64,000 nucleotides of DNA from assembly GCF_051811025.1 (NCBI RefSeq), contig NZ_JBPWQE010000001.1, positions 2,728,001-2,792,000 on the forward strand, read 5' to 3'. The DNA is from Tardiphaga sp051811025. Its GTDB lineage: Bacteria > Pseudomonadota > Alphaproteobacteria > Rhizobiales > Xanthobacteraceae. Under the pieces are notes generated by a model. The model made no database searches and was not told where the DNA came from. It saw only the letters and a list, made by a program, of their open reading frames with translations. The position numbers were made by a program, and so were the translations under genes. Below, piece after piece: positions 50,751 through 59,045 of the stretch; within the stretch, counting starts at the first letter, position 1, and each line of letters opens with the position of its first letter.

Positions 50751-51825
50751 AGATGCGCTCCGCGAATTTGGTGGTGTCAGTCGACGGCTTGAACACCGAG
50801 ACCGTCTTGAGATCGTCGGCGTAGGATTTCAGCTCGCGCTTCAGCGCATCGCCCACGGGGTGATGATGATGGGTGTGATACTTCACCATGCCCAGCAGAT
50901 CCTCGATGGTCGCATTCTTGGGCGCATAGGGCTGGAACGACTTTGCAGCCTTCTCCGGATTTTGCGATGCGAACATCGCAGCATCGAGCAGCGCCTGCGT
51001 AAGGCCGCGCGCGACCAGCGGATCGTCACGCAGCAGGCTGCCGCGCACGCCGACGATGCAGCAGCTGATATCCTTGTAGGGGCCATCGAGATTGGAACCG
51101 ACCTCCTTCAACTCGCCATCCTTGAGCCAGAGATAGGCCAGCGGATCGGATGCCAGTCCGATCTGTGCTTCACCCTTTTCCACGGCGAGCCGCACGAGGT
51201 TGCCAGGATATTGCCGCCACTCGACGTCCTTGTCCGGATTGAGTCCGGCCTTGGCGAGCTGGATCGAGAAGAAGTTCTTGTCGGGGCCGGCCATATCGCC
51301 GACGGCGATGGTCTTGCCCTTGAAATCCGCAACGCTCTTCACCTCCGATTTCGCCGGCGCCAGCGCGCGCAGGCAGCCGCCATGGGTGCCGGCGACGATC
51401 TTGACGTCGAAGCCCTGCTCCAGCGGCTTCAGCCAGCGCAGCGCCATCCCCAGGCCCGCATCGGATTTTCCTGTGGCAATGGCTTCGAGAAGCTGGTCCG
51501 TCGAGCCGCTGTAATTGACCAGTTCGACGTCAAGGTTCTGCTTCTGGAAGAAGCCATGATCGATGGCAACCGGCAGCGGCGCAAGGCAGACCGCGCCGGC
51601 ATTCCAGGAGAGCTTCAATTTGCGCGGTGCACCGGTGAGCGCAGGCGCCTCCGATGCGGTCCTGCAGATCGGAAATTCGGAAAAATCGATGGGTGACACC
51701 TGCCGGAACGGAAACGCCTGCGCGCCCCATACGCCGAGTGGTGCGGCCAATGCGGCTGCAGCGCCGCCGCGCAGCAGCGACCGGCGATCCATCAGCGGCT
51801 CGCGGTTGTGATCATCGTTCGACAT
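50728..51825 (-). CDS. ABC transporter substrate-binding protein with His cluster, cassette 2
   Basis: This 365-residue protein has a Tat signal (MDRRSLLRGGAAAALAAPLG) and a long N-terminal linker. The NMT1-like fold includes LKLSWNAGAVCLAPLPVAIDHGFF, GKSDAGLGMALRWLKPLEQGFDVKIVAGTHGGCLRAL, DFKGKTIAVGDMAGPDKNF and AQIGLASDPLAYLW. An unusual HTHHHH cluster (KYHTHHHHPVG, about 320-330) may bind metal. ATG 51825 follows AAGGAG. It feeds the permease at 49710. Substrate is likely a sulfonate or related anion, by neighbours; a metal-linked ligand cannot be excluded. Confidence 0.9.
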   Translation of the reverse strand: MSNDDHNREPLMDRRSLLRGGAAAALAAPLGVWGAQAFPFRQVSPIDFSEFPICRTASEAPALTGAPRKLKLSWNAGAVCLAPLPVAIDHGFFQKQNLDVELVNYSGSTDQLLEAIATGKSDAGLGMALRWLKPLEQGFDVKIVAGTHGGCLRALAPAKSEVKSVADFKGKTIAVGDMAGPDKNFFSIQLAKAGLNPDKDVEWRQYPGNLVRLAVEKGEAQIGLASDPLAYLWLKDGELKEVGSNLDGPYKDISCCIVGVRGSLLRDDPLVARGLTQALLDAAMFASQNPEKAAKSFQPYAPKNATIEDLLGMVKYHTHHHHPVGDALKRELKSYADDLKTVSVFKPSTDTTKFAERIYADVFRV

Positions 51826-52181
51826 CTGGTCTCCTTGCGATCGGCACAGCGCTGCCCGTGGCCGCAACGCATGGTGCTGCGGCTCGCGCTGATGCGATGG
51901 TCAATGTGTTGAGTGGAAGCTCAGCCGTGAGAGTCCGACGACTCCCGCCCCTGTGATTTCGATGGTACGAGGATGCGCAGCGCGGCGGCTTCGGTCAATA
52001 AAATGGAATTTTGAATGTCGCGCAGGATGGAGAGATTATCTCCAATGCAATCGGCTCTGAGAGAGGAAGGGATTTAGCGGCGCACAACTATTCTACGCAT
52101 TCGCATTTCAGCAGCACTGTCATTTCTGGGCGCCGTCGTCCGCCTGCGCCGGACGACATGGAGGCGTTATCCCCCCTCGCC
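51826..52181. other. Intergenic region of 356 bases between the CysJ-like and cassette 2 genes
   Basis: It separates co-directional genes and should hold the promoter for the transport cassette. A GGAGAGATTATCTCC near-palindrome (about 52028-52042) is the only notable element. No coding frame or RNA is apparent. Confidence 0.4.
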
Positions 52182-53786
52182 TCAATATACGTCGAGCTGA
52201 AACCGTCCCTTTTTCTTCAGCTCGCTGACGAACATCACCGCTTCATCAGTCGAACGCGCACCGTGCTGGGCGGCGATGTCGACCAGCGCCCGCTCCACAT
52301 CCTTGGCCATGCGCTTGGCATCGCCGCAGACATAGACATGGGCGCCTTCGGCGAGCCAGGTCCAGACGTCGCGGCCGACCTCGCGCATGCGATCCTGCAC
52401 GTAGAACTTCTCACCGGCATCGCGCGACCACGCCAGCGACAGGCGCGTGAGGAAGCCTTCGGTTTTCATGCCATTGAGTTCGTCGGCATAGAAGAAATCC
52501 GAGGCGCTGCGCTGATGGCCGAAGAACAGCCAGTTCTTGCCCGGCGCCTTGGTGGCCTTGCGGTCGTGCAGGAACGCCCTGAACGGCGCAATGCCGGTGC
52601 CCGGCCCCACCATGATGATCGGCGTCTCCGGATTTTCCGGCAGCGCAAAACCATGGGCCTTCTGGACATAGACCTTGAGCTTGTCGCCGGGCTGGATGCG
52701 ATCGGCGAGGAAACTCGAGGCTAGACCGTGGCGCTTGCGCTTGCCTACCATGTAACGAACGATATCGACGGTGAGAGATAGTTTGCCGGGCGTCGCATTG
52801 TGCGATGACGAGATTGAGTAGAGCCGCGGCTGCAGTGGCTCCAGCGCTTCGATGAAAGCTTCCGGATGCGGACGCACGCGGGAGAATTTCTGCAGTGCCG
52901 CCATCACGTCGAGCGTCGCGGCATCGCCATCGGGGTCCTCGCCCTGCGCCAGCGCGCGCGCCTTGGCGCGCTGGGTCCCGCCGGTGAGATAGGACATCAG
53001 CTCGAACAGCGAGTCCGGTGCCGGGGCCAGCGAGACGTCGTATTGCAGCACCTCGCGCAGCGTCTTGCCGCGCACTTCCGTCGTATGCGACGCGCCGAGC
53101 AGCGCGATGATCTGGTCGACGTGACCGAGATCGTTCGACGCAAAGATGCCGAAACTGTCGCCGACGACGTAATCGAGACCACAGCCCGACAGATCGAAAT
53201 CGATATGCCAGGTCTCTTTCTCGGAGCCTTTGCCATTGAGCAGGCGGCGGCCGAGAAACACGGCGGGTGCTGGATTGTCGCGCGAGCGGCCGAGCGTCGA
53301 CGGATCGGGCGCAGCAACTTCGACCGGCTCCGCAGCAGCAGTCGTCGCTGCCGCGGGCGCGGCACCTGCCGGCGCCTTGTCGAGCTCTTCATAGAGCGAC
53401 TTCAGCATCCGCGCGGTTTCCTTGCCGCCGGGTACGCACAGGTTCAGCCGCGCTTCGGCCTTGGAGGCAATCGCGTCGGAATAGTCGTTGCAGTTATAGC
53501 CGCACTGGCCGCAGTCCTGCTGCGCCATCGCCGCCATCATCTTGCGACGCACCGGCTTGCCCTCGGCGAGCTTCATGCGATCGGCGATCGGCATGGTCTG
53601 GTCGTGCCACGGCGCGCCGTCGTCCTCCTCCATGATCGCGGCGCCCTGCTCTGCAGAGAGCGGCGTCGCCGGTGCATCGGACAGCAGGCCGGCGAAGAAG
53701 CCGTTGAGCCAGGAGCGTTGCGCTTCCGAGAACGGCGCAGACGCAGGAATGATCTCGAGTTTGGGTGGCGGCGTCATCTGGTTCAT
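52182..53786 (-). CDS. CysJ-like NADPH:siroheme-reductase flavoprotein with N-terminal Fe-S-type domain
   Basis: This 534-residue protein has a FAD/NADPH reductase part (about 170-534) like CysJ: FAD motif RLYSISS (321-327), GPGTGIAPFRAF (394-405) for NADPH, and a C-terminal YVCGDAKRMAKDVERAL and DVY end with the stacking tyrosine. The flavodoxin (FMN) domain of CysJ is missing. In its place, residues 75-130 carry Cys92, Cys95, Cys99 and Cys117 (DCGQCGYNC...LCVPGG), a pattern for a 4Fe-4S cluster. It probably passes electrons to the NirA-like reductase whose stop overlaps its start by four bases. Confidence 0.88.
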   Translation of the reverse strand: MNQMTPPPKLEIIPASAPFSEAQRSWLNGFFAGLLSDAPATPLSAEQGAAIMEEDDGAPWHDQTMPIADRMKLAEGKPVRRKMMAAMAQQDCGQCGYNCNDYSDAIASKAEARLNLCVPGGKETARMLKSLYEELDKAPAGAAPAAATTAAAEPVEVAAPDPSTLGRSRDNPAPAVFLGRRLLNGKGSEKETWHIDFDLSGCGLDYVVGDSFGIFASNDLGHVDQIIALLGASHTTEVRGKTLREVLQYDVSLAPAPDSLFELMSYLTGGTQRAKARALAQGEDPDGDAATLDVMAALQKFSRVRPHPEAFIEALEPLQPRLYSISSSHNATPGKLSLTVDIVRYMVGKRKRHGLASSFLADRIQPGDKLKVYVQKAHGFALPENPETPIIMVGPGTGIAPFRAFLHDRKATKAPGKNWLFFGHQRSASDFFYADELNGMKTEGFLTRLSLAWSRDAGEKFYVQDRMREVGRDVWTWLAEGAHVYVCGDAKRMAKDVERALVDIAAQHGARSTDEAVMFVSELKKKGRFQLDVY

Positions 53787-55570
53787 GCGGACATCTGTTC
53801 ATCAGCAAGCTTACGCAACGAAGCCGCGTCGTGACGGCGCGAGAATGTGAGGAAGGTCTCGTCCGGCGAAACGCGGTGGGCGAGATAGGCTTTCAGCAGA
53901 CGCTCGACGACGACAGGCGCGTCCTCGGACTTCACGTTCTGATAGACCTCCTGCCCGACATCGGCCTGCGGGCCGAAACCGCCGCCGGTGAAGATATGGA
54001 AGCCGTCCACGGTGTCGTCGCTATCGTCGAGCGCCACGCGTGCGCCGATCATACCGATGTCGCTGATGTAATGCTGCGCGCAGGAATGATGGCAGCCGGT
54101 CAGATGGATGTTGATCGGCGTATCGACCTCGACGCGCGTATCACACCATTCGGCGATATTCGTTGCCGTGCGTTTGGTATCCGCATTGCCGAACTTGCAG
54201 CCGGCGCGGCCGGTGCAGGCGATCAGGCCGGCGCGGATCTCGGTGGTCTTGATGGCAAGACCGAGCGCTTCGATGGCCGCAGTCGCCAGCGTGACATTCG
54301 CGTCTTTCACGCCGGGGATGAGCAGGTTCTGCCACACCGTGAGGCGGATATCGCCGTCGCCCAGATCGGCCGCAATCTTCGAAAGCCCCCGCATCTGATC
54401 GGTCGTCACCTTGCCCAGCGGCAACACGACGCCGATCCAGTTCAACCCGTCCTGCTTCTGCTTGTGCACGCCGATATGCGCCGTGCGGTCGAATTCCGGC
54501 CGCGGCATCAGCGCGTCTGCAGAAATGCGCGTGAATGGCTGGCCGAGCTTGTCCTCGACCAGGGTCAGGAACTTCTCCATACCCATGCCGTCGATCACGT
54601 ATTTCAGCCGCGCCTTAAGCCGGTTGGTGCGGTCGCCAAGATCGATGAAGACGCGCACGATGGCGTCGGACACCTTCGTGGAATCTTCCGGCTTCACGAC
54701 GATGCCGGTATCGGTGGCGAAATCCTTGTGGCCGGTGATGCCGCCGATGCCGAGCTTGAACCAGACACCGGGCGCGACGCCGAAGCCATCCTTCACTTCG
54801 ACTGCCTGGAAGGCGATGTCGTTCGTGTCCTCCAGCACGGCGATCTTGCCAGCGCCGTCGAACGCGACATTGAATTTGCGCGGCAGGCCGGTAAGCGAGC
54901 GGTCATTGAGGATGTGATAGTGCCACTCGCGCGCATAGGGCCGCGTGTCGAGGATTTCCTGCGGGTCGATGCCGGCGGTCGGCGTGCCCGTGACGTTGCG
55001 GATGTTGTCGGCCCCGGAGCCGCGTGAGCACAGACCGAGATCCTGGATACCCTCGATCAGCTTCACGGCATTTTTCGGCGGAATCTCGCGCACCTGCAGA
55101 TTGGCCCGCGTGGTCACATGCGAGAACGGACCGCAGAGCTCGTCACTGAGATCGGCAAGACCCGCAAGCTGCCAGTGCTTCATGATGCCGTTCGGGATCC
55201 GAAGCCGGCACATATAGGAGTCCTGCGTTGGACCGACATAGAAGATGCCGTAATAGCGCCAGCGGAAATTGTCGGCCGGCGATGGCCGCGCGTCGATCGC
55301 GGCCTGATCGCGCAGCCGCGGATACGCGTCGAACGGATGTTCCTCGCGCTTCCATTTCTCCTGCTCGACCAGCTTCTTGCCTGACGCGATGATGCGATCC
55401 TGCGCCTTGATATGCGGGGCATCCGGTCCGGTCGGCTCCGCATTGGCCTTGGCTGACGCGCCGCCGCCGAGACCCTTGCCGACACGGCTGATCTGCAGCC
55501 CGGTCGAAAAGCCTTCGAGGTAGCGCTTCTGTTCGTCAGTAAAGTCGATGGAGAGCGTTTCAATTTTCAT
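53783..55570 (-). CDS. nirA: Siroheme-dependent nitrite/sulfite reductase, NirA family
   Basis: This 595-residue protein has two NIR/SIR half-repeats. Cluster ligands are Cys452 and Cys458 (ACTGRAGC) and Cys493 and Cys497 (TGCHHSC), holding a 4Fe-4S bridged to siroheme for six-electron reduction. The TGCxxSC form resembles ferredoxin nitrite reductase more than sulfite reductase (TGCPNGC). The H-H is unusual: most have P-N. Neighbouring cys genes favour sulfite, while NasTS and a sigma54-like promoter favour nitrite; the product is thus ammonium or sulfide. A four-base overlap with the CysJ-like gene supports a partnership. Confidence 0.85.
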   Translation of the reverse strand: MKIETLSIDFTDEQKRYLEGFSTGLQISRVGKGLGGGASAKANAEPTGPDAPHIKAQDRIIASGKKLVEQEKWKREEHPFDAYPRLRDQAAIDARPSPADNFRWRYYGIFYVGPTQDSYMCRLRIPNGIMKHWQLAGLADLSDELCGPFSHVTTRANLQVREIPPKNAVKLIEGIQDLGLCSRGSGADNIRNVTGTPTAGIDPQEILDTRPYAREWHYHILNDRSLTGLPRKFNVAFDGAGKIAVLEDTNDIAFQAVEVKDGFGVAPGVWFKLGIGGITGHKDFATDTGIVVKPEDSTKVSDAIVRVFIDLGDRTNRLKARLKYVIDGMGMEKFLTLVEDKLGQPFTRISADALMPRPEFDRTAHIGVHKQKQDGLNWIGVVLPLGKVTTDQMRGLSKIAADLGDGDIRLTVWQNLLIPGVKDANVTLATAAIEALGLAIKTTEIRAGLIACTGRAGCKFGNADTKRTATNIAEWCDTRVEVDTPINIHLTGCHHSCAQHYISDIGMIGARVALDDSDDTVDGFHIFTGGGFGPQADVGQEVYQNVKSEDAPVVVERLLKAYLAHRVSPDETFLTFSRRHDAASLRKLADEQMSA

Positions 55571-56040
55571 GCGGGACGAAGCTCCTGCGGGCCACAGCGT
55601 GGCTTCAACGGGGATAAGGATTGCGGACCGCGCAGGCTCAGGTCAGCGCGTTGCGCCGGCTTGAAGTCTGGAAGCGATCCGATCAGCCTCGTTGCTGCGG
55701 AAATCCATCTGAACTGGCCGGCGAGCGTCAGCGAACGCCAGTTGACTAGAGACATTCAAGTCTCGTGCCAGACCGTCATTCGGGCAAAAACGTCAAGAAA
55801 TCAGGGGATTGAGGTCGAGGTCGGGCGGAACCCGCCCGTTCGGTGCCAGCGTTTGTGCACCGCACGCTCAATAATTAGACGGCGGGAACGTCAACAACAG
55901 CTACCGTTCCGAGGAGCCCTTGCGACGAAGCAATGCAGCCTTGGCTCGTGGCCGTTCGGATTGGCGCTTCACGAAGAGGAAAGCTGGCGAACCAGCTTTC
56001 CTTGACCTCAGAGGTGCAAAAGTGAGCGCGGCCTAAGCCG
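55571..56040. other. Leader and promoter region of the nirA gene and end of cysNC
   Basis: The 470 bases between nirA and the cysNC stop contain the sigma54-like promoter and a roughly 175-base untranslated leader. At its start a hairpin has arms AACTGGC (55712-55718) and GCCAGTT (55737-55743). The 55801-56040 part holds no coding frame or RNA that I can support. Because NasT is in the window, the leader is a candidate for RNA control, but its hexaloop does not fit the ANTAR-target pattern. Confidence 0.45.
55755..55771 (-). promoter_or_regulatory. Sigma54-like promoter upstream of nirA
   Basis: The minus strand reads CTGGCACGAGACTTGAA against the consensus YTGGCACGRNNNTTGCW. The -24 GG matches, the spacing matches, and only the C of the -12 GC differs. 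It would start transcription near 55745, about 175 bases before the nirA ATG. NtrC-controlled promoters of this type drive nitrogen assimilation genes. Confidence 0.5.
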
Positions 56041-57963
56041 TTAGACCGCCTCGGACGCCGCCAGATTAGCGGCTCCGTCATCCAGCACTTGCGTCTGCCG
56101 CAGCATGTCCTCAATGCCATCTATCGCGCGACCCACATCGACCGTCGACGTGTCGATCCGCAGCTCGACCCTCTCCGGCGCCTGATAGTCGTTGGCGATA
56201 CCGGTGAAGCCCGGCAGGTCGCCGGCGCGGGCCTTGGCGTAATGCCCCTTGGGATCGCGCTGCTCGCAGATCTCCGCTGGCGTCGCGACATAGATCTCGC
56301 GAAATGCAGTATCGACCGCGCTGCGGGCCTCGGCGCGGTCGCCGCGCGAGGGTGAGACAGCTGCCACGATGGCGATATGACCATTGCGGGCGAGATGGCC
56401 GGCCATCTCTGCCAGCCGCCGGACATTCTCGCTGCGATCGGCGGCAGAGAAGCCGAGGTCGCGATTGAGTCCGGCGCGCAGCGTGTCGCCGTCAAGCAGG
56501 ATCGGCGAACCGCCTTTGGCGAACAGACGGTGCTCCAGCGCCCGCGCCAGCGTCGACTTGCCCGATCCCGGCAATCCGGTGAACCACACCACCGCGCCTT
56601 GATGGCGGTAGCGCGCCGAACGTTCCTCAGGCCGCAGTGCCGACTGCACCGGCACGATGTCCGACGACACCGCGCGTTGGTCAGCATCGATGGATAGCAC
56701 GAGACCGCCGCCGGCGATCCGGCCTCCGACCTCGATCACGAGACGTCCGGTGCGCGGATTGTCGACATAGCGATCAGCGGCGACCGGTTGCGACAGCGCG
56801 ATCTCGATTTCACCGACATGATTGCGGGCGATCTGCTTGGTCTCGACACTGGCCAGCTCGCCGGGATCGATCGCCTTTTCGATCGCGACCACACGGCCGC
56901 GCACTTCGCGCACGCCGAGCCGCACCAGGATCGACGATCCCGCTGTCAGCGGCTGGTCGTGCAGCCAGAAGATCCGCGCCCGCAGTCGTCGTGTATCCGA
57001 TGGCACCGTGCCCACATGCGCGATCACGTCGCCGCGCTCGACGAACAGTTCGCGGTCGAGCGTGATACCGACGGATCGCCCTGCTCCGTGCTCGCCTTCC
57101 AGCGGCATCGCCGACCAGCGCTCCACGCTCTTGATCTTCGCTCGCTTGCCGGCGGGCATGATCACCACGTCGTCGCCGACAGCCAGATGACCGGCCTCGA
57201 TACGCCCAGCCACGATGCGCCGGTCGTCGAACTTGTAGATCGCCTGTACCGGTAGCCGCAGCGGCAATTCATCAAGCGCGAGTGCCGGCTTCAGCGCATC
57301 GAGCGCCCCCACGACTGTCGGCCCGCGATACCAGCCGATACGGTCGGTATGGGTGGCCACGCCATCGCCATCCCGCGCCGAAATCGGAATCACCGCGGCG
57401 GGCGTGACGCCGAGTTCGATGAGATGCGCCGAAATTTCGTCGCTGATCGCCTGAAAGCGCGCGGCGCTGAAATCGACGCGGTCCATCTTGTTGACGACGA
57501 CGGCGACCTGCTTCACGCCCAAGAGATGCAGCAGATAGGCATGGCGCCGGGTCTGGTCGCGAACGCCTTCCAGCGCATCGACAATCAGCACGGCACCATC
57601 GGCCTGCGATGCGCCGGTGATCATGTTGCGCAGAAACTCGGCGTGGCCAGGCGCGTCGATCAGAATGACGTCGCGCAATTTGGTGCGGAAGCGAATCTGC
57701 GTGGTATCGATGGTGATACCCTGGTCACGCTCGGTCTGCAGCGCATCGAGTAGGAACGACCATTCGAACGGCATGCCGCGTCGCGCGCTCACCGCTTTCA
57801 GCATCTCCAGCTTGCCATCCGGCAAGCCGCCGGTCTCGTGCAGCAGGCGGCCGACCAGAGTCGACTTGCCATGATCCACATGGCCGACGATGACGATGCG
57901 CAGTTGCGGGCGCGTGGTGCCGTTGGGCATTCCGAGCGAGGTCGGATTGACGGGTTTGGTCAT
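56041..57963 (-). CDS. cysNC: Bifunctional sulfate adenylyltransferase subunit / APS kinase
   Basis: This 640-residue fusion has an EF-Tu-like GTPase CysN domain (1-440), with P-loop GHVDHGKST (27-35), DAPGHAEF (104-111) and NKMD (159-162). The CysC APS kinase domain (about 450-640) has P-loop GLPGSGKST (464-472) and FREIYVATPAEICEQRDPKGHYAKAR. With CysD it makes APS from sulfate using GTP and then PAPS. NodQ-like fusions of this type are frequent in Rhizobiales. ATG 57963 lies ten bases after the cysD stop. The upstream open frame is not coding. Confidence 0.94.
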   Translation of the reverse strand: MTKPVNPTSLGMPNGTTRPQLRIVIVGHVDHGKSTLVGRLLHETGGLPDGKLEMLKAVSARRGMPFEWSFLLDALQTERDQGITIDTTQIRFRTKLRDVILIDAPGHAEFLRNMITGASQADGAVLIVDALEGVRDQTRRHAYLLHLLGVKQVAVVVNKMDRVDFSAARFQAISDEISAHLIELGVTPAAVIPISARDGDGVATHTDRIGWYRGPTVVGALDALKPALALDELPLRLPVQAIYKFDDRRIVAGRIEAGHLAVGDDVVIMPAGKRAKIKSVERWSAMPLEGEHGAGRSVGITLDRELFVERGDVIAHVGTVPSDTRRLRARIFWLHDQPLTAGSSILVRLGVREVRGRVVAIEKAIDPGELASVETKQIARNHVGEIEIALSQPVAADRYVDNPRTGRLVIEVGGRIAGGGLVLSIDADQRAVSSDIVPVQSALRPEERSARYRHQGAVVWFTGLPGSGKSTLARALEHRLFAKGGSPILLDGDTLRAGLNRDLGFSAADRSENVRRLAEMAGHLARNGHIAIVAAVSPSRGDRAEARSAVDTAFREIYVATPAEICEQRDPKGHYAKARAGDLPGFTGIANDYQAPERVELRIDTSTVDVGRAIDGIEDMLRQTQVLDDGAANLAASEAV

Positions 57964-57973
57964 GGCATCACCT

Positions 57974-58813
57974 CTACAGATAGCCGGCGACGCGCAGTCG
58001 CTCGAAGGCGTCTTCGGTCTCATGATCGAGTGCGCGGCCGGCACGCTCGGGAATCGTGGTGCCGTCGAGCTCGACGAGAATTTCGGCAATCGTGCTGGCG
58101 GTCGATGCGACGGGATTGGTGATGTCGGCATCACCGAGCGAGCGATAGCGCTTGCCGTCTTTGGCCAGATACAACGGGATGATCGGGATGTTTTCGCGCG
58201 CCGTGTAGGCCCAGATGTCGGCTTCGGTCCAATGCAGGATCGGATGAATGCGCAGATGCGCACCAGGCGGCGGCGAGGCGTTGAACTGGTCCCAGAATTC
58301 CGGTGGCTGGTCGCGCACGTCCCATCCGCCCTCGACGCCGCGCGGCGAGAACACGCGCTCCTTGGCACGGGTCGCCTCTTCGTCCCGCCGAATGCCGGCG
58401 ATCAATCCGTCGAAGCCGTGCTTCGCCAACGCAAGTTTGAGACCTTCGGTCTTGCGCGCTGCGGAGCGCGCCGCCGGCGGCAGTGTCGGATCGACACTAT
58501 CGATCGACGGGCAATATTCGACGGTGAGGTCGAGTCCCCACTCCTTCGAATAGTGATCGCGGAATGCGTACATCTCCGGAAACTTCTTGCCGGTATCGAC
58601 ATGCAGCGCGGGGAACGGCACGTGGCCGAAGAACGCCTTGCGCGCCAGCCAGATCATCACATTGGAATCCTTGCCGAGCGACCACAGCAGGGCCAGCTTC
58701 TTCAGCCGTGCGAAGCCCTCGCGCAGGATATAGATGCTCTGTGCTTCCAGTTGATCGAGGTGGTCCATCGATACCACGTCCGATCGGACGCGTTCGGGAT
58801 TGGTCGAAGTCAT
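57974..58813 (-). CDS. cysD: Sulfate adenylyltransferase small subunit
   Basis: This 279-residue ATP-PPase-fold enzyme has LLWSLGKDSNVMIWLARKAF (modified PP-loop SxGKDS), VDTGKKFPEMYAFRD, AGIRRDEEATRAKERVFSPRG and HPILHWTEADIWAYTARENIP, all CysD signatures. With CysN it adenylates sulfate to APS. The order cysD-cysNC is an operon. It diverges from cysH across 232 bases, with shared operator-like palindromes at 58954 and 59000. Confidence 0.95.
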   Translation of the reverse strand: MTSTNPERVRSDVVSMDHLDQLEAQSIYILREGFARLKKLALLWSLGKDSNVMIWLARKAFFGHVPFPALHVDTGKKFPEMYAFRDHYSKEWGLDLTVEYCPSIDSVDPTLPPAARSAARKTEGLKLALAKHGFDGLIAGIRRDEEATRAKERVFSPRGVEGGWDVRDQPPEFWDQFNASPPPGAHLRIHPILHWTEADIWAYTARENIPIIPLYLAKDGKRYRSLGDADITNPVASTASTIAEILVELDGTTIPERAGRALDHETEDAFERLRVAGYL

Positions 58814-58953
58814 ATGCCTTCTCCGAAGTCTTCCGACTTAAGGCCTCAAAACCGCCGTGAGATTCGCCGTTGCTCACGAAGCGGATACGCTCGGAGAAAG
58901 TGCATCTCTGGAACTCGATTTATGGGGTCAAAAAATCTACGCTGCGCTTCTCA

Positions 58954-58976
58954 AATAGAAAGAATATTTTTCTATT
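58954..58976. promoter_or_regulatory. Operator-like inverted repeat, site 1, between cysD and cysH
   Basis: AATAGAAA-N7-TTTCTATT has perfect eight-base arms and lies in an AT-rich part of the divergent promoter. It shares the ATAGAA/TTCTAT half-sites with site 2 at 59000-59011. A sulfur-status regulator is a good candidate. Confidence 0.55.
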
Positions 58977-58999
58977 AAGTGGCGACAAACAACTGATAT

Positions 59000-59011
59000 A
59001 TAGAATTCTAT
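59000..59011. promoter_or_regulatory. Operator-like palindrome, site 2, upstream of cysH
   Basis: ATAGAATTCTAT is a perfect 12-base palindrome, 34 bases before the cysH ATG. Its half-sites equal the inner parts of site 1. It would overlap the cysH promoter core, as expected of a repressor site. Confidence 0.5.
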
Positions 59012-59045
59012 TCCAGTCAAGCTGGATATTGCTGAGGAGTTCGTG

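Noticed and set aside
53765..55027. A 420-codon plus-strand frame opposite nirA
   Set aside because: Composition is antisense-like and nirA has full motifs with cluster cysteines.
55712..55743. ANTAR-target double hairpin for NasT in the nirA leader
   Set aside because: Only one hairpin is clear and its six-base loop lacks A at position 1 and G at position 4, so it is not claimed as a NasT site.
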